A DNA stretch of 38,387 nucleotides from Alphaproteobacteria bacterium UBA2964 (GCA_905182615.1 CAJJCG010000078.1:1-38387), one strand, 5' to 3'. Counted from the stretch's first letter, positions 1-11,124 are shown. Notes: generated by a model not told the origin, from the letters alone. Program-made: numbers and translations.

Positions 1-41
1 TGATTAAGAGTCAGCTGCTCTACCAACTGAGCTAATCGCCC
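1..41 (-). tRNA. tRNA-Lys (CUU), 3' part cut off by the window edge
   Basis: Read on the minus strand, the first 41 bases fold as the 5' part of a tRNA: acceptor strand GGGCGAT, TA spacer, D-stem GCTC with loop AGTTGGTA closed by GAGC, anticodon stem GCTGA and 7-base loop CTCTTAA. The anticodon is CTT, which reads lysine codon AAG. The 3' anticodon strand and the T arm lie beyond the window start, so this is a window truncation and not a broken gene. It follows rodA in the same direction. Confidence 0.9.
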
Positions 42-57
42 ACAGTACGCTAGATAG

Positions 58-75
58 CAAAGGGCGAAGCCTTTG
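58..75 (-). other. stem-loop between rodA and tRNA-Lys
   Basis: CAAAGG (58-63) and CCTTTG (70-75) form a 6-bp stem around a 6-base loop, 32 bases past the rodA stop. No T-run follows on either strand, so it is a weak terminator candidate. It could instead be a processing signal ahead of the tRNA. Confidence 0.3.
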
Positions 76-106
76 TCACTCTGCAATAATAAGCTGGTGA
101 CGACAG

Positions 107-1255
107 CTAATCTTCGCCGCCGCTGCCGTGTCGTCCAACTCTGACGTCACGGTGTACATAAGCACAGAGAATGAACCCAAATCCAATCATGAGCGATAAC
201 ATCGCCGTTCCACCATAGGACACTAACGGCAACGGTACACCAACGACCGGGACCAGTCCCATGACCATGGCGATGTTAATAAAGACATAGAAAAAGAAGG
301 TTCCGGCGATCCCCAAAGTAATCAATCGGCCAAACTGGTTATGGACGCGCAACGCAATCGCAAAACTGTAAATCAGAACAATGGCGTAAATACCCAGCAG
401 GAGCAGCCCGCCTACCATCCCGAATTCTTCAGCCAGCATCGTAAAAATAAAGTCGGTCTGCTTTTCAGGCAAAAAGTTGAGATGGCTTTGCGTTCCGCTA
501 AGATACCCTTTGCCAAAGACGCCCCCTGAACCGAGCGCTATTTTGGACTGCATAATGTGATACCCCGCCCCAAGAGGATCGCTCTCAGGATTCAAGAACG
601 TCAGAATTCGGTTTTTCTGATAGCCACGGAGCATTGTCCAGGCGAGCGGCATCGCCACAAGGATTGCACCAATCACCAATCCAAACTTCCAAGTCCTGAC
701 ACCCGCCAGAAAGAAGATCACACCAGCGGTCATCGTGAGCATGACGGCTGTACCAAGGTCAGGTTGGCGTATAACCAGCACGACAGGCGCCGCAACGAGA
801 AGCGATGGTATGATCAGGGAGGTTGAGCGCCCGATCTCCTCCAGCGAGGCGCCGTGGAAATACCGAGCCAAGGCGAGGACAAGGGTAATTTTCATAATCT
901 CAGATGGTTGGAGCTGAATGACTCCGAGATCAATCCAACGCTGTGCCCCCATGCCAATAACACCCATAACCTCCACCGCAATCAATAAGCCAAGAACGAG
1001 AAAATAGAGGGTGTAGGCATGACGCATCCAGATTCTGATGTCAGTCATGGCAACCATAATCATAAGAAACAGACCAATTACAAATCGAATAATATGACGT
1101 GTGGCCCAGGGGTTCCAGCTTCCTTCCCCCGCGGAATACAGCATCGCGCACCCGATCGCCGTCAGGATGATAATGAAAAATACCAGAAACCAATTTACCT
1201 GCCACAACTTTTGGCCGATGGTCATCGGTTCCCGATCTGCCAAGCCGACCCTCAT
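107..1255 (-). CDS. rodA: RodA, SEDS peptidoglycan glycosyltransferase
   Basis: Inner-membrane SEDS-family enzyme that polymerises glycan strands from lipid II within the elongasome, partnered by the transpeptidase PBP2. The 382-residue product has many membrane segments. It carries the family signatures QRWIDLG (about 105-111) and QPSEI (116-120), the loop EKQTDF with the expected essential Asp268, and near the C-terminus PLPLVSYGGT. The ATG at 1255 overlaps the mrdA stop as ATGA, so translational coupling is likely. A second in-frame ATG lies 10 codons downstream. It is the last gene of mreB-mreC-mreD-mrdA-rodA. RodA is preferred over FtsW because of this context. Confidence 0.95.
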   Translation of the reverse strand: MRVGLADREPMTIGQKLWQVNWFLVFFIIILTAIGCAMLYSAGEGSWNPWATRHIIRFVIGLFLMIMVAMTDIRIWMRHAYTLYFLVLGLLIAVEVMGVIGMGAQRWIDLGVIQLQPSEIMKITLVLALARYFHGASLEEIGRSTSLIIPSLLVAAPVVLVIRQPDLGTAVMLTMTAGVIFFLAGVRTWKFGLVIGAILVAMPLAWTMLRGYQKNRILTFLNPESDPLGAGYHIMQSKIALGSGGVFGKGYLSGTQSHLNFLPEKQTDFIFTMLAEEFGMVGGLLLLGIYAIVLIYSFAIALRVHNQFGRLITLGIAGTFFFYVFINIAMVMGLVPVVGVPLPLVSYGGTAMLSLMIGFGFILCAYVHRDVRVGRHGSGGED

Positions 1256-3150
1256 GCTTTGTGGCCTTTTCCTTTTTCGTCTGCAACGCCATCGCGTCCG
1301 CGATAACCCGAAGGGTCACGCTTCAAAGTCTCATGCATTATGTCCCTAGCAATTGGCGCAGCAACGGTTGACCCACCGCCGCCATGTTCGACCACAACGG
1401 CAATTGCGTATCTAGGTTTTTCGACTGGGGCAAACGCTACAAACAATGCGTGATCGCGGTTTTTCCAGGGCCGTTCCCTATTTTTGAGAACTCGGGTTTC
1501 ACGTTCATGTTTGGAAATTCGCTTAACCTGAGATGTCCCTGATTTGCCCGCGAGCTCAAATCCGGGCTCCTTAATACGGGCCGGGTAAGCCGTTCCCCGT
1601 TGCGTATTACTAACGGCATTCATGCCATTCATAATCAGAAGCCGCACTTCAGCAGAAATTTTAATATCGGGCACTGAAGGGACCTCCAAAGGCCGCATCC
1701 CCCCCCCGGAAACCACCCCTTGTATCAGATGTGGTTCTACAGCCTTTCCGCTAGCAAGGCGGGACGTCATCACCGCCAATTGCAACGGCGTCGTCAGAAC
1801 AAACCCCTGGCCGATACCCGCAATAAGCGTTTCGCCTTTCTGCCATGCTACACCGAAGCGTTTCTTTTTCCAGGCAGGGGTTGGCATGAGACCACCCCGC
1901 TCATTGGGCAGATCAATACCCGTCACACGGCCAAGACCAAAACGCCGACCCATTTCCGCTATCTTATCGATGCCGACACGTTTTGATATTTCATAAAAAT
2001 AGGGATCACAGGATTGCTGCAGCGCCCCATTCAGGTCGAGCCAGCCATGACCATGTCTTTTCCAGCAATGAAAACGTTCATTCCCTAATTCAACATGCCC
2101 TCTGCAAAACACTTTTTGCTCGGGCTTGATAACACCATGCTCAAGTGCCGCCATCGCAACCACCATCTTGAACGTCGACCCAGGCGCATAGAGACCCGAC
2201 ACCGCTTTATTGGTGAGCGGTGCCAACGGGTCACGCGTAATGTCACGCCACTGCTTGCGAGTCAGACCTGTATTAAAGGCGTTGGGATCGTAGCCTGGCA
2301 CCGATGCCAAGGCGATGATCCCGCCGGTATTTACGTCCATAACGACGGCAGCCGCAGACTTCTTATCGCGTAGCTTCTCTATCGCCACATTCTGAATACC
2401 CAAATCAACGGTCAGCATAACGTCATCGCCTGGCTGACCTTCCTGGCGCGACAGCTCTCTGATTACACGGCCAAGGGCGTTTACTTCGAGTTGACTATTA
2501 CCGGCCTTGCCACGCAAACGCAGGTCCTGTTGCTTTTCAATACCGGATTTACCAATTCGGAATCCCGGCAGCTGAAGAAGTGGCTCACCGCTGCGATCGC
2601 CCTTTTTATCCTTTTCTGAAACGGGTGCAACATATCCCAAAAGATGTGCCGATTCTGACCCCAGCGGGTATTGTCGGCTCTGTCCAACATCAATAACGAC
2701 ACCGGGAAGATCGGGGGCGTTTACCTCGATACGGGATACTTTTTGCCAGTCGAGATTTTCTTGAATGGTGACCGGCACAAAATCTCGCCGTTTCCTAATT
2801 TCACGCAGAATTCGCCGGTGTTCATGATCCGGTATCGATATAAGTCTGCCCAACGCATCGAGTGTTTGTTTCACATCACGCGTTCGTTCTGCGATTAAGA
2901 GGACCCGATAGTTTTCCTTATTCGTGGCAAGAGGAACCCCAAATCGATCAAGAATCCGACCACGAGGCGGCGGCAATAGACGCATGCTGATACGATTTTC
3001 GTCTGCCAGCATTTTGTAGCGGCTTGATTCAAGTACTTGCAGTTGGTACATGCGGCCTGCAAGCATGCCGAACAGTGCTACCTGCCCACTCCCTAGAATC
3101 ATGGCTCGTCGGGAGAATTTTTTGTACCGTGATGAGTCTTCGCGATACAT
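1252..3150 (-). CDS. mrdA: Penicillin-binding protein 2 (elongation transpeptidase)
   Basis: Class B PBP that cross-links peptidoglycan during side-wall growth, anchored in the inner membrane facing the periplasm. An N-terminal membrane helix is followed by a dimerisation domain and a transpeptidase domain with STFK (catalytic Ser about 325), SCD in the SxN position, and KSGT. The frame is open back to a TTG at 3189, but that would overlap mreD by 38 bases. The ATG at 3150 lies one base after the mreD stop and gives a normal 632-residue protein, so I chose it. The SD is weak, suggesting coupling to mreD. Its stop overlaps the rodA start. Confidence 0.94.
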   Translation of the reverse strand: MYREDSSRYKKFSRRAMILGSGQVALFGMLAGRMYQLQVLESSRYKMLADENRISMRLLPPPRGRILDRFGVPLATNKENYRVLLIAERTRDVKQTLDALGRLISIPDHEHRRILREIRKRRDFVPVTIQENLDWQKVSRIEVNAPDLPGVVIDVGQSRQYPLGSESAHLLGYVAPVSEKDKKGDRSGEPLLQLPGFRIGKSGIEKQQDLRLRGKAGNSQLEVNALGRVIRELSRQEGQPGDDVMLTVDLGIQNVAIEKLRDKKSAAAVVMDVNTGGIIALASVPGYDPNAFNTGLTRKQWRDITRDPLAPLTNKAVSGLYAPGSTFKMVVAMAALEHGVIKPEQKVFCRGHVELGNERFHCWKRHGHGWLDLNGALQQSCDPYFYEISKRVGIDKIAEMGRRFGLGRVTGIDLPNERGGLMPTPAWKKKRFGVAWQKGETLIAGIGQGFVLTTPLQLAVMTSRLASGKAVEPHLIQGVVSGGGMRPLEVPSVPDIKISAEVRLLIMNGMNAVSNTQRGTAYPARIKEPGFELAGKSGTSQVKRISKHERETRVLKNRERPWKNRDHALFVAFAPVEKPRYAIAVVVEHGGGGSTVAAPIARDIMHETLKRDPSGYRGRDGVADEKGKGHKA

Positions 3151-3151
3151 C

Positions 3152-3667
3152 TTAGACGTGCAGAAATAATTTTTGATGAGTGCGCGCAAATATCCATGCG
3201 AGGAATGGGAATGCCGCGACTGTCATTGTCATCTGGAAAATAATGGGCAGGGGATTAATTAGCGTTAGATGATAAATAGCTGTCAGTATCCAGATGATCA
3301 GCCCACTTGCTAAGGCTACAAGTCCGAAGCCCCACCACAAAACCAAAAACGATTTGCCGCGGAATACTTTGCCTTGGGAGGCCGCGATGGTCCTAACCAA
3401 CACCAACACAGCGGCATTTATGCCTGGGGGCGCCCCAACCAGGATGTCCAGCAACAATCCAATAAAGAATACAGTGACCGATGTAAAAAGGTCGATCCGA
3501 TGCACAGCCCAAAAGAAAACCGCCATTAAAACGAAATTTGGCGCTACTGGGCCGAAGCCGGGTATGTAAAATGGTATTGATGAAATCAGGACAAAAAAGA
3601 CACCAAGCGCGGCGGGTACGACGTTACGCGCAACCGCATCAAGCCGATGCGACAGCGTCGGGGTCAC
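3152..3667 (-). CDS. mreD: MreD, rod-shape membrane protein
   Basis: Small integral membrane component of the Mre/Rod elongasome. The 171-residue sequence is almost wholly hydrophobic, with about five predicted transmembrane segments and few charged residues outside the termini, as is usual for MreD. It starts at GTG 3667, overlapping the mreC stop as GTGA, and ends one base before mrdA. MreD families diverge strongly, so the call leans on position between mreC and mrdA as well as on size and hydrophobicity. Confidence 0.88.
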   Translation of the reverse strand: MTPTLSHRLDAVARNVVPAALGVFFVLISSIPFYIPGFGPVAPNFVLMAVFFWAVHRIDLFTSVTVFFIGLLLDILVGAPPGINAAVLVLVRTIAASQGKVFRGKSFLVLWWGFGLVALASGLIIWILTAIYHLTLINPLPIIFQMTMTVAAFPFLAWIFARTHQKLFLHV

Positions 3668-4587
3668 CGTGAGGCAGCGTTCTTGGGCGGCACCGCAGGC
3701 TCGCCTTGCGGCACGATTGGGCTCACCGCGGCAAAATCTACAAGCCTGACAAACTCCAGCTGGTCAAAACTGACGTTGGGTTTAACCCGCATGACACCAT
3801 CACCGGAGGGTACGACCTGCCCAATCTGGAGCCCGGGCGGGAAGACACCGCCATGACCGGAGGTAATAACGCGATCTCCTGCCTTGATCGATGCATTTGC
3901 CGGCAAAAAGGTTAATCGCGGCATACCGCTATTATCGCCGGATAAAATTGCACGATCACGCGACGACTCAATCAAAACCGGAACCCGGGAGTTAATATCG
4001 GTAATCAGTAAAATTCTTGCAGACCTGTACCCCGCGGTCGTCACCCGCCCCGCCAAACCAGCCCCTGACACAGCTGCCTGTCCCTTGCGGACACCATCAC
4101 GATCCCCTGCATTAACAACAATGGAACGAACGAACGCTCCACCTGAATCAGCAATGACGCGCGTCGCTATAGATTGCGAATTCGGACTCGGCTTAAAATC
4201 GAGAAGTGATTGCAATGCCTGGTTTTGCGATGCAAGCCTTCGGGCAGCCTCCTGCCAAACCAACAAGCGCTCGTTTTCTCGCGCTAGACGAATGTTTTCG
4301 TCTCTTAAATCTGCAAGTCCCCGTACTGTCTTTACGGCATCGTTTGCCGCAGCCGCTGGTCGCGACAACACGTCCATTATCGGTGCAAAAACATCAACAA
4401 CCACAGTCGATACCTTTTCAACGACGATTGTCTCCGATTTACTCAGAAGCATAATTCCAAAAGCCGCGAGGATCAGAAAAAGGAAGGCGAAGCGCTGCAA
4501 CAGCACCTTTGCAGGTGCTGCTAGCCGCATAACCGATGTTCCGCCTCTCTTGTTCAAAACGCCTGCACTCCGGACGACCGTACGCAC
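3664..4587 (-). CDS. mreC: MreC, periplasmic elongasome scaffold
   Basis: MreC links cytoplasmic MreB to periplasmic PBP2. The protein has a short cytoplasmic tail, one membrane helix (about residues 30-50), a coiled-coil stretch rich in Glu, Arg and Asn (about 95-125), and beta-rich MreC domains with conserved GDRDGVRKGQ and GDRVITSGHGG-type segments. The annotated start is a GTG. An ATG at 4530 (19 codons downstream, beginning MRLAAP) has an AGAGAGG-like SD upstream and may be the true start, giving 288 residues. The stop overlaps the mreD start by four bases. Confidence 0.93.
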   Translation of the reverse strand: MRTVVRSAGVLNKRGGTSVMRLAAPAKVLLQRFAFLFLILAAFGIMLLSKSETIVVEKVSTVVVDVFAPIMDVLSRPAAAANDAVKTVRGLADLRDENIRLARENERLLVWQEAARRLASQNQALQSLLDFKPSPNSQSIATRVIADSGGAFVRSIVVNAGDRDGVRKGQAAVSGAGLAGRVTTAGYRSARILLITDINSRVPVLIESSRDRAILSGDNSGMPRLTFLPANASIKAGDRVITSGHGGVFPPGLQIGQVVPSGDGVMRVKPNVSFDQLEFVRLVDFAAVSPIVPQGEPAVPPKNAASR

Positions 4588-4633
4588 CTAATCTTAACCA
4601 CGGAAACTTTAGGAAATTACCGCTACTTAACCG

Positions 4634-5680
<1,047 letters not shown>

Positions 5681-5714
5681 TTACTTCCTTCGTTTACCAA
5701 CCACGTGGCAAGAT

Positions 5715-7268
5715 TTAAGCTGACAGCGCCCCGGGTGCTGTCTTCTCTCGCTTCACCATTAACTTGTTCAAGGCGTTCACATACGCACGTGCCGATGCGA
5801 CAAGCGTGTCGGTATCGGCACCCTGACCATTCACAGATTTACCGTCCTCTTCAAGACGGACTGTTGCCTCAGCCTGAGCATCGGTTCCCTCGGTGACAGC
5901 TTTAACTTGATAAAGCTGCAACCTTGCTTCATGTGGCACCAATGCCTTAACGGCATTAAATGTCGCATCAACGGGGCCGTCGCCTTCAGCCTTGACCGAG
6001 CATTTCTCGCCATCGACGTCGAGCTCCAGCTCAGCCGTTTGCGGTCCTTTAGAACCACAAACCACCATCAAGGACTCAAACTTAATCGTATCATTGGTGC
6101 GAAGAACTTCATCATCAACGAGGGCAACCAAATCCTCGTCATAGACTTCCTTCTTCTTATCAGCCAAATCCTTGAAGCGACGGAACGCTTCCTGCAAGGC
6201 ATTATCACCTAGCTCGTATCCCAACTCTTTGAGTTTTACACGAAACGCATGCCGTCCCGAATGTTTACCCATGACGAGTGTGGACTTGGTTAAGCCAACG
6301 GATTTCGGTGTCATAATTTCATAGGTCTGGGCATGCTTGAGCATCCCATCCTGATGAATACCTGCTTCATGAGCGAAAGCATTCGCGCCAACAATTGCCT
6401 TATTGGGCTGTACCGTAAAGCCAGTGATCGTTGAAACCAGCTTAGACGCGCGGGTAATGCACTCGGTATTAATCCCGGTAACGAAAGGCAAACGATCCTG
6501 ACGTGTTCTCAATGACATAACTATTTCTTCGAGCGCAGCATTCCCAGCGCGCTCTCCCAAGCCATTGATCGTGCATTCGATTTGCCGCGCGCCATTTGAC
6601 ACACCTGCCAAAGAATTTGCGACAGCGAGCCCCAGATCATTATGGCAATGGGTTGAATAGATTGCTTTGTCACTATTCGGCACACGCTCAACCAGCATAG
6701 CGATCAATTCACCAAACTCTTCCGGTATGGCGTAACCAACTGTGTCAGGGATATTGATTGTCGTTGCTCCGGCATTAATCGCGGCTTCTACACAACGGCA
6801 CAGAAAGTCATGTTCTGTCCGGGAACCATCTTCAGGCGACCATTCCACGTCGTCGGTAAAATTGCGCGCATAGCTAACACTGTCGATGACGGCCTGATAC
6901 ACATCGTCAGGCTCCATCTGCAGTTTGTATTTCATATGCAACGGGCTGGTTGAAATAAAGGTATGGATGCGACTCTGCTTAGCGGGCTTCAATGCATCAG
7001 CAGCACGCTCGATATCACCACGGGCAGACCGTGCAAGGCCACACACCGTGGATTCCTTAACCAGTTTTGCAACTTCATTGACGGATTCAAAATCACCGTT
7101 CGAAGCAATAGGAAAGCCTGCCTCGATAACATCGACGCCCATCTCCTCCAGGAGTTCGGCAATACGCAATTTTTCTTCAAGATTCATGGATGCGCCAGGC
7201 GATTGCTCTCCATCACGCAAAGTGGTGTCGAATATAATTACCCGGTTTGGATCGGTGCTGCTACTCAT
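5715..7268 (-). CDS. leuA: 2-isopropylmalate synthase
   Basis: First committed enzyme of leucine synthesis: condenses acetyl-CoA with 2-oxoisovalerate. The DRE-TIM barrel shows FDTTLRDGEQSPG (13-25, metal ligand Asp14) and THCHNDLG with His207 and His209 as metal ligands. A C-terminal region of about 120 residues matches the leucine-binding regulatory domain, so feedback inhibition by leucine is expected. The 517-residue length is standard for the long form. The start has a good SD, AAGGAG eight bases upstream. A 440-base gap separates it from ilvC and holds a probable ilvC terminator and a structured leader, so leuA probably has its own promoter. Confidence 0.96.
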   Translation of the reverse strand: MSSSTDPNRVIIFDTTLRDGEQSPGASMNLEEKLRIAELLEEMGVDVIEAGFPIASNGDFESVNEVAKLVKESTVCGLARSARGDIERAADALKPAKQSRIHTFISTSPLHMKYKLQMEPDDVYQAVIDSVSYARNFTDDVEWSPEDGSRTEHDFLCRCVEAAINAGATTINIPDTVGYAIPEEFGELIAMLVERVPNSDKAIYSTHCHNDLGLAVANSLAGVSNGARQIECTINGLGERAGNAALEEIVMSLRTRQDRLPFVTGINTECITRASKLVSTITGFTVQPNKAIVGANAFAHEAGIHQDGMLKHAQTYEIMTPKSVGLTKSTLVMGKHSGRHAFRVKLKELGYELGDNALQEAFRRFKDLADKKKEVYDEDLVALVDDEVLRTNDTIKFESLMVVCGSKGPQTAELELDVDGEKCSVKAEGDGPVDATFNAVKALVPHEARLQLYQVKAVTEGTDAQAEATVRLEEDGKSVNGQGADTDTLVASARAYVNALNKLMVKREKTAPGALSA

Positions 7269-7298
7269 AACTCAGCTCCTTTTAGTAGTTTGGGGTTA

Positions 7299-7374
7299 AC
7301 GACTTAAGTCTCGATAGCTGCATCCCCTGAACGGCCAACCATTGCTGGCTCCCATTCAGGGGCAACTAAGTCGT
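7299..7374 (-). promoter_or_regulatory. nested stem structure in the leuA 5' leader
   Basis: Two perfect 8-bp inverted repeats are nested. The outer arms are ACGACTTA (7299-7306) and TAAGTCGT (7367-7374). The inner arms are CCCCTGAA (7324-7331) and TTCAGGGG (7355-7362), with a further GCCA/TGGC pairing (7334-7337 with 7346-7349) in the inner loop. The block ends about 30 bases upstream of the leuA ATG and about 20 bases before its SD. No T-run follows, so it is not a simple terminator. A role in leucine-responsive control is inferred from position. Confidence 0.5.
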
Positions 7375-7511
7375 AGACCCCCTTCTAGCGCACTGGCAAA
7401 AGCGGTAAATTGGGGGAACAAAGGTCGTGCAACATCACCCCGAGCCGTTCCGGCTTCGGCATTTGCCGCCAATCCTTTGTTTTTCATCACTTTCATTTCG
7501 CACTTCGCCAT
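7356..7511 (-). CDS. possible leader peptide upstream of leuA (51 codons)
   Basis: A short ATG-initiated frame on the minus strand ends with TGA inside the inner hairpin arm of the leuA leader. Its last twelve codons contain three leucines, two of them CTA. A stop inside a stem preceded by leucine codons recalls classical amino-acid attenuators. Against it: no convincing SD precedes the ATG, the leucines are not consecutive, and no terminator hairpin was seen downstream. It may be chance. Confidence 0.2.
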   Translation of the reverse strand: MAKCEMKVMKNKGLAANAEAGTARGDVARPLFPQFTAFASALEGGLRLSCP

Positions 7512-7674
7512 TGCTTTAGGGGACTTGCTGAGTAAGCGCGCCTGACTGCCGATATAGTTCTCTCAGCCGAATTTAGAAGACCCAGTAAACCTAGAATCTA
7601 AACAAAACCAAGTTAGCAGCTTATTCCTAAACGTTTATTAACCTTAAAAGCAACGATTTTTAGCGGTTTCCCGT

Positions 7675-7702
7675 AAAAAACCCCAGAAATTCACAGAATT
7701 TC
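7675..7702 (-). terminator. probable rho-independent terminator after ilvC
   Basis: On the minus strand, eight bases past the ilvC stop, GAAATTC-TGT-GAATTTC makes a 7-bp stem with a 3-base loop (7686-7702). It is followed by TGGGG and six Ts (7680-7675). The stem is AT-rich and the T-run is offset by five bases, so strength is uncertain. It would end the ilvBNC transcript before leuA. Confidence 0.45.
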
Positions 7703-7710
7703 AGAGAAAG

Positions 7711-8793
<1,083 letters not shown>

Positions 8794-8817
8794 TTAAACG
8801 TATTGTTGGGGCGTTTC

Positions 8818-9333
8818 CTAAATCCCCTTTGCGCCGCGTGCAATAGCTACGGCACCAGTTCTTGAAATTTCTACCAACCCAAGCGTCCGCATAAGTTTGA
8901 TAAAGGCATCTATTTTTTCAGGAGAACCGGAAATCTCGAACACAAATGAATTGTTTGTACTATCGATCGCCCGCGCCCGAAAAATGTCGGAAATTCTCAA
9001 AGCTTCGACCCGTTTATTACCGGTACCGCGGACTTTGACCAACGCCAATTCGCGTTCAACACTCGCACCACCATCCGTCAAATCGCAAATACGGTGAACC
9101 GGCACCAAACGATCAAGCTGAGCTTTGATCTGCGCTATAATCATGGGGGTGCCGGAAGTGACGACGGTGATACGGGAAATGGCGTTCTCCGGATCAACCT
9201 CGGCAACCGTCAAGCTTTCGATATTGTAGCCACGACCAGAGAACAGGCCGATAACCCGCGCCAATACGCCTGCTTCGTTATCGACCAGAACAGCGATCGT
9301 ATGTCGCTCTATAGGCTCCAATTTATCCTCCAC
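8818..9333 (-). CDS. ilvN: Acetolactate synthase small (regulatory) subunit
   Basis: Regulatory subunit that activates the IlvB catalytic subunit and confers valine feedback inhibition. The 171 residues begin with an ACT domain containing the typical segment DNEAGVLARVIGLFSGRGYN (about 18-37), followed by the C-terminal small-subunit domain. It lies 24 bases after ilvB and 87 bases before ilvC, in the order expected for an ilvBNC operon. Size and sequence suit the IlvH/IlvN type, and ilvN is used here because of the pairing with a single ilvB. Confidence 0.96.
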   Translation of the reverse strand: MEDKLEPIERHTIAVLVDNEAGVLARVIGLFSGRGYNIESLTVAEVDPENAISRITVVTSGTPMIIAQIKAQLDRLVPVHRICDLTDGGASVERELALVKVRGTGNKRVEALRISDIFRARAIDSTNNSFVFEISGSPEKIDAFIKLMRTLGLVEISRTGAVAIARGAKGI

Positions 9334-9357
9334 ATTCTAATATTGATGCTGCCGGCC

Positions 9358-11124
9358 CTAGACCAGCACCATCCCATCCTCGGAAGTCGGCTTTGCAGCC
9401 TCATCTTCAGGGCCGAGAAGCATTTCATTATGCGGCGCACCCGATGGGATCATCGGGAAACAATTTTCGCCCTTATCAATAGCTACATCCACGATCGTAA
9501 ATTGATCGTTATTCAGCATTTCTTTGATAACATCATCAACTTCACTGGGCTTAGTCGCACGCAACCCAACGGCACCATATGACTCCGCCAGTTTGACAAA
9601 ATCCGGCAGAGACGCGGTATAGCTTTCCGAATACCGGCTGCCATAGAGCAGCTCCTGCCACTGGCGTACCATCCCCATATATTCGTTATTGAGGATAAAC
9701 ACTTTCACCGGCAAGCGGTATTGCATCGCCGTCGACATTTCCTGAATATTCATCTGAAAGGAGGCTTCACCAGAAATATCAACAACCGTCGCCTTTGGAT
9801 GCGCCATCTGCACACCAATCGCAGCCGGAAATCCATAACCCATTGTTCCCAATCCACCAGAGGTCATCCAGCGGTTGGGTTGGTTAAATTTGATGTACTG
9901 TGCAGCCCACATCTGGTGCTGGCCAACTTCCGTTGTAATATAGGTGTCGCGATCTTTGGTCAGGGCCTGCAAGCGCTCAAGCGCATATTGCGGCTTAATA
10001 ATGTCTTTTGACTGCTTGTAAGCCAGGCAATCGCGTTTGCGCCATTTCTCAATCTGATTCCACCAGCTATTTATTGCCTTGGTATCTTTGCGTGGTTTGA
10101 TTTCCTTCCAGACCTTGATCATCTCTGCCAAAACAGAGGCACAATCACCAATAATCGGCACATCAACCGCTACATTTTTATTGATCGATGATGGGTCAAT
10201 GTCGACATGGATCTTTTTCGAGTCCGGCGAAAATTCAGAAATCAGCCCTGTCACCCGGTCATCAAATCGCGCGCCAATGTTGATCATGACATCGCAATCA
10301 TGCATTGCCAGATTGGATTCATACGTCCCGTGCATTCCGACCATACCGAGGAATTTTTTATCGGTTGCAGGAAACGCCCCCAGCCCCATCAGGGTCAGCG
10401 TAATTGGATAACCGGTCATCCTGACAAATTCAGTCAACAGCTTCGACCCACGAGGCCCGGAATTAACGACGCCTCCACCACAGTAAAACAAGGGCCGCTT
10501 CGCTTTCGCGATCAACTCAACCGCTTCCCTAATCTTGGAATTGTCGCCTTTAATTTGCGGACGGTAGGTCTTGTGCTTCACAGGAAGCTTTTTGCCAGTT
10601 TCAAATGTCGTTTCGTTGATCAGAACATCTTTAGGCAGATCAATGACAACCGGGCCCGGACGTCCCGAACGCGCGACATACATCGCTTCTTGCATGACAC
10701 GCCCGAGATCCTTCACATCTCTGACCAAATAATTGTGTTTCGTACAGGGACGGGTGATACCGGTGGTGTCAGCTTCTTGAAAAGCGTCGTTACCAATCAG
10801 ATGTGTCGGCACCTGCCCCGTTAGGCATAAAACCGGAATGCTATCCATGAGCGCGTCCGTCAGGCCAGTGACGGCGTTAGTCGCTCCAGGACCAGACGTT
10901 ACCAAGACAACACCCAGTTTCCCGGTCGATCGCGCATAGCCTTCTGCCATATGTACGGCACCGCCCTCCTGGCGCACCAGCACATGCTTCAAGCGATTTT
11001 GTTTAAACAATGCATCATAAATCGGAAGCACCGCACCGCCCGGATAACCAAAGATCGTGTCGACCCCAGCATCAATGAGGCTTTGAATAACGATATCTGA
11101 GCCAGATAGCTTACGTTTTGCCAT
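9358..11124 (-). CDS. ilvB: Acetolactate synthase large (catalytic) subunit
   Basis: ThDP-dependent enzyme that joins two pyruvates, or pyruvate and 2-oxobutyrate, as the first common step of branched-chain amino acid synthesis. It shows the catalytic-Glu segment RQEGGAVHMAEG, the SGPGATN motif and the C-terminal ThDP segment ending in NNEYMGMVRQWQE. In the ThDP motif the usual GDG/GDA reads SGEAS, with Glu in place of Asp. The frame is open to 11166, but the ATG at 11124 (MAKRKLSG) is preceded by GGTGGGAG and gives 588 residues, the family norm. It heads the ilvBNC operon. Confidence 0.96.
   Translation of the reverse strand: MAKRKLSGSDIVIQSLIDAGVDTIFGYPGGAVLPIYDALFKQNRLKHVLVRQEGGAVHMAEGYARSTGKLGVVLVTSGPGATNAVTGLTDALMDSIPVLCLTGQVPTHLIGNDAFQEADTTGITRPCTKHNYLVRDVKDLGRVMQEAMYVARSGRPGPVVIDLPKDVLINETTFETGKKLPVKHKTYRPQIKGDNSKIREAVELIAKAKRPLFYCGGGVVNSGPRGSKLLTEFVRMTGYPITLTLMGLGAFPATDKKFLGMVGMHGTYESNLAMHDCDVMINIGARFDDRVTGLISEFSPDSKKIHVDIDPSSINKNVAVDVPIIGDCASVLAEMIKVWKEIKPRKDTKAINSWWNQIEKWRKRDCLAYKQSKDIIKPQYALERLQALTKDRDTYITTEVGQHQMWAAQYIKFNQPNRWMTSGGLGTMGYGFPAAIGVQMAHPKATVVDISGEASFQMNIQEMSTAMQYRLPVKVFILNNEYMGMVRQWQELLYGSRYSESYTASLPDFVKLAESYGAVGLRATKPSEVDDVIKEMLNNDQFTIVDVAIDKGENCFPMIPSGAPHNEMLLGPEDEAAKPTSEDGMVLV

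Noticed and set aside
1..41. tRNA fragment as a phage attachment site remnant
   Set aside because: The sequence is simply cut by the window edge and no integrase or repeat copy is present.
3151..3189. Upstream TTG extension of mrdA
   Set aside because: It would overlap mreD by 38 bases, and the ATG at 3150 gives the normal PBP2 N-terminus.
3884..4591. 235-codon plus-strand open frame
   Set aside because: It is antisense to mreC, has no recognisable domain and follows from the codon pattern of the real gene.
10207..10824. 205-codon plus-strand open frame
   Set aside because: It lies wholly antisense to ilvB, which is well supported; the composition (many His and Arg) is that of a shadow frame.
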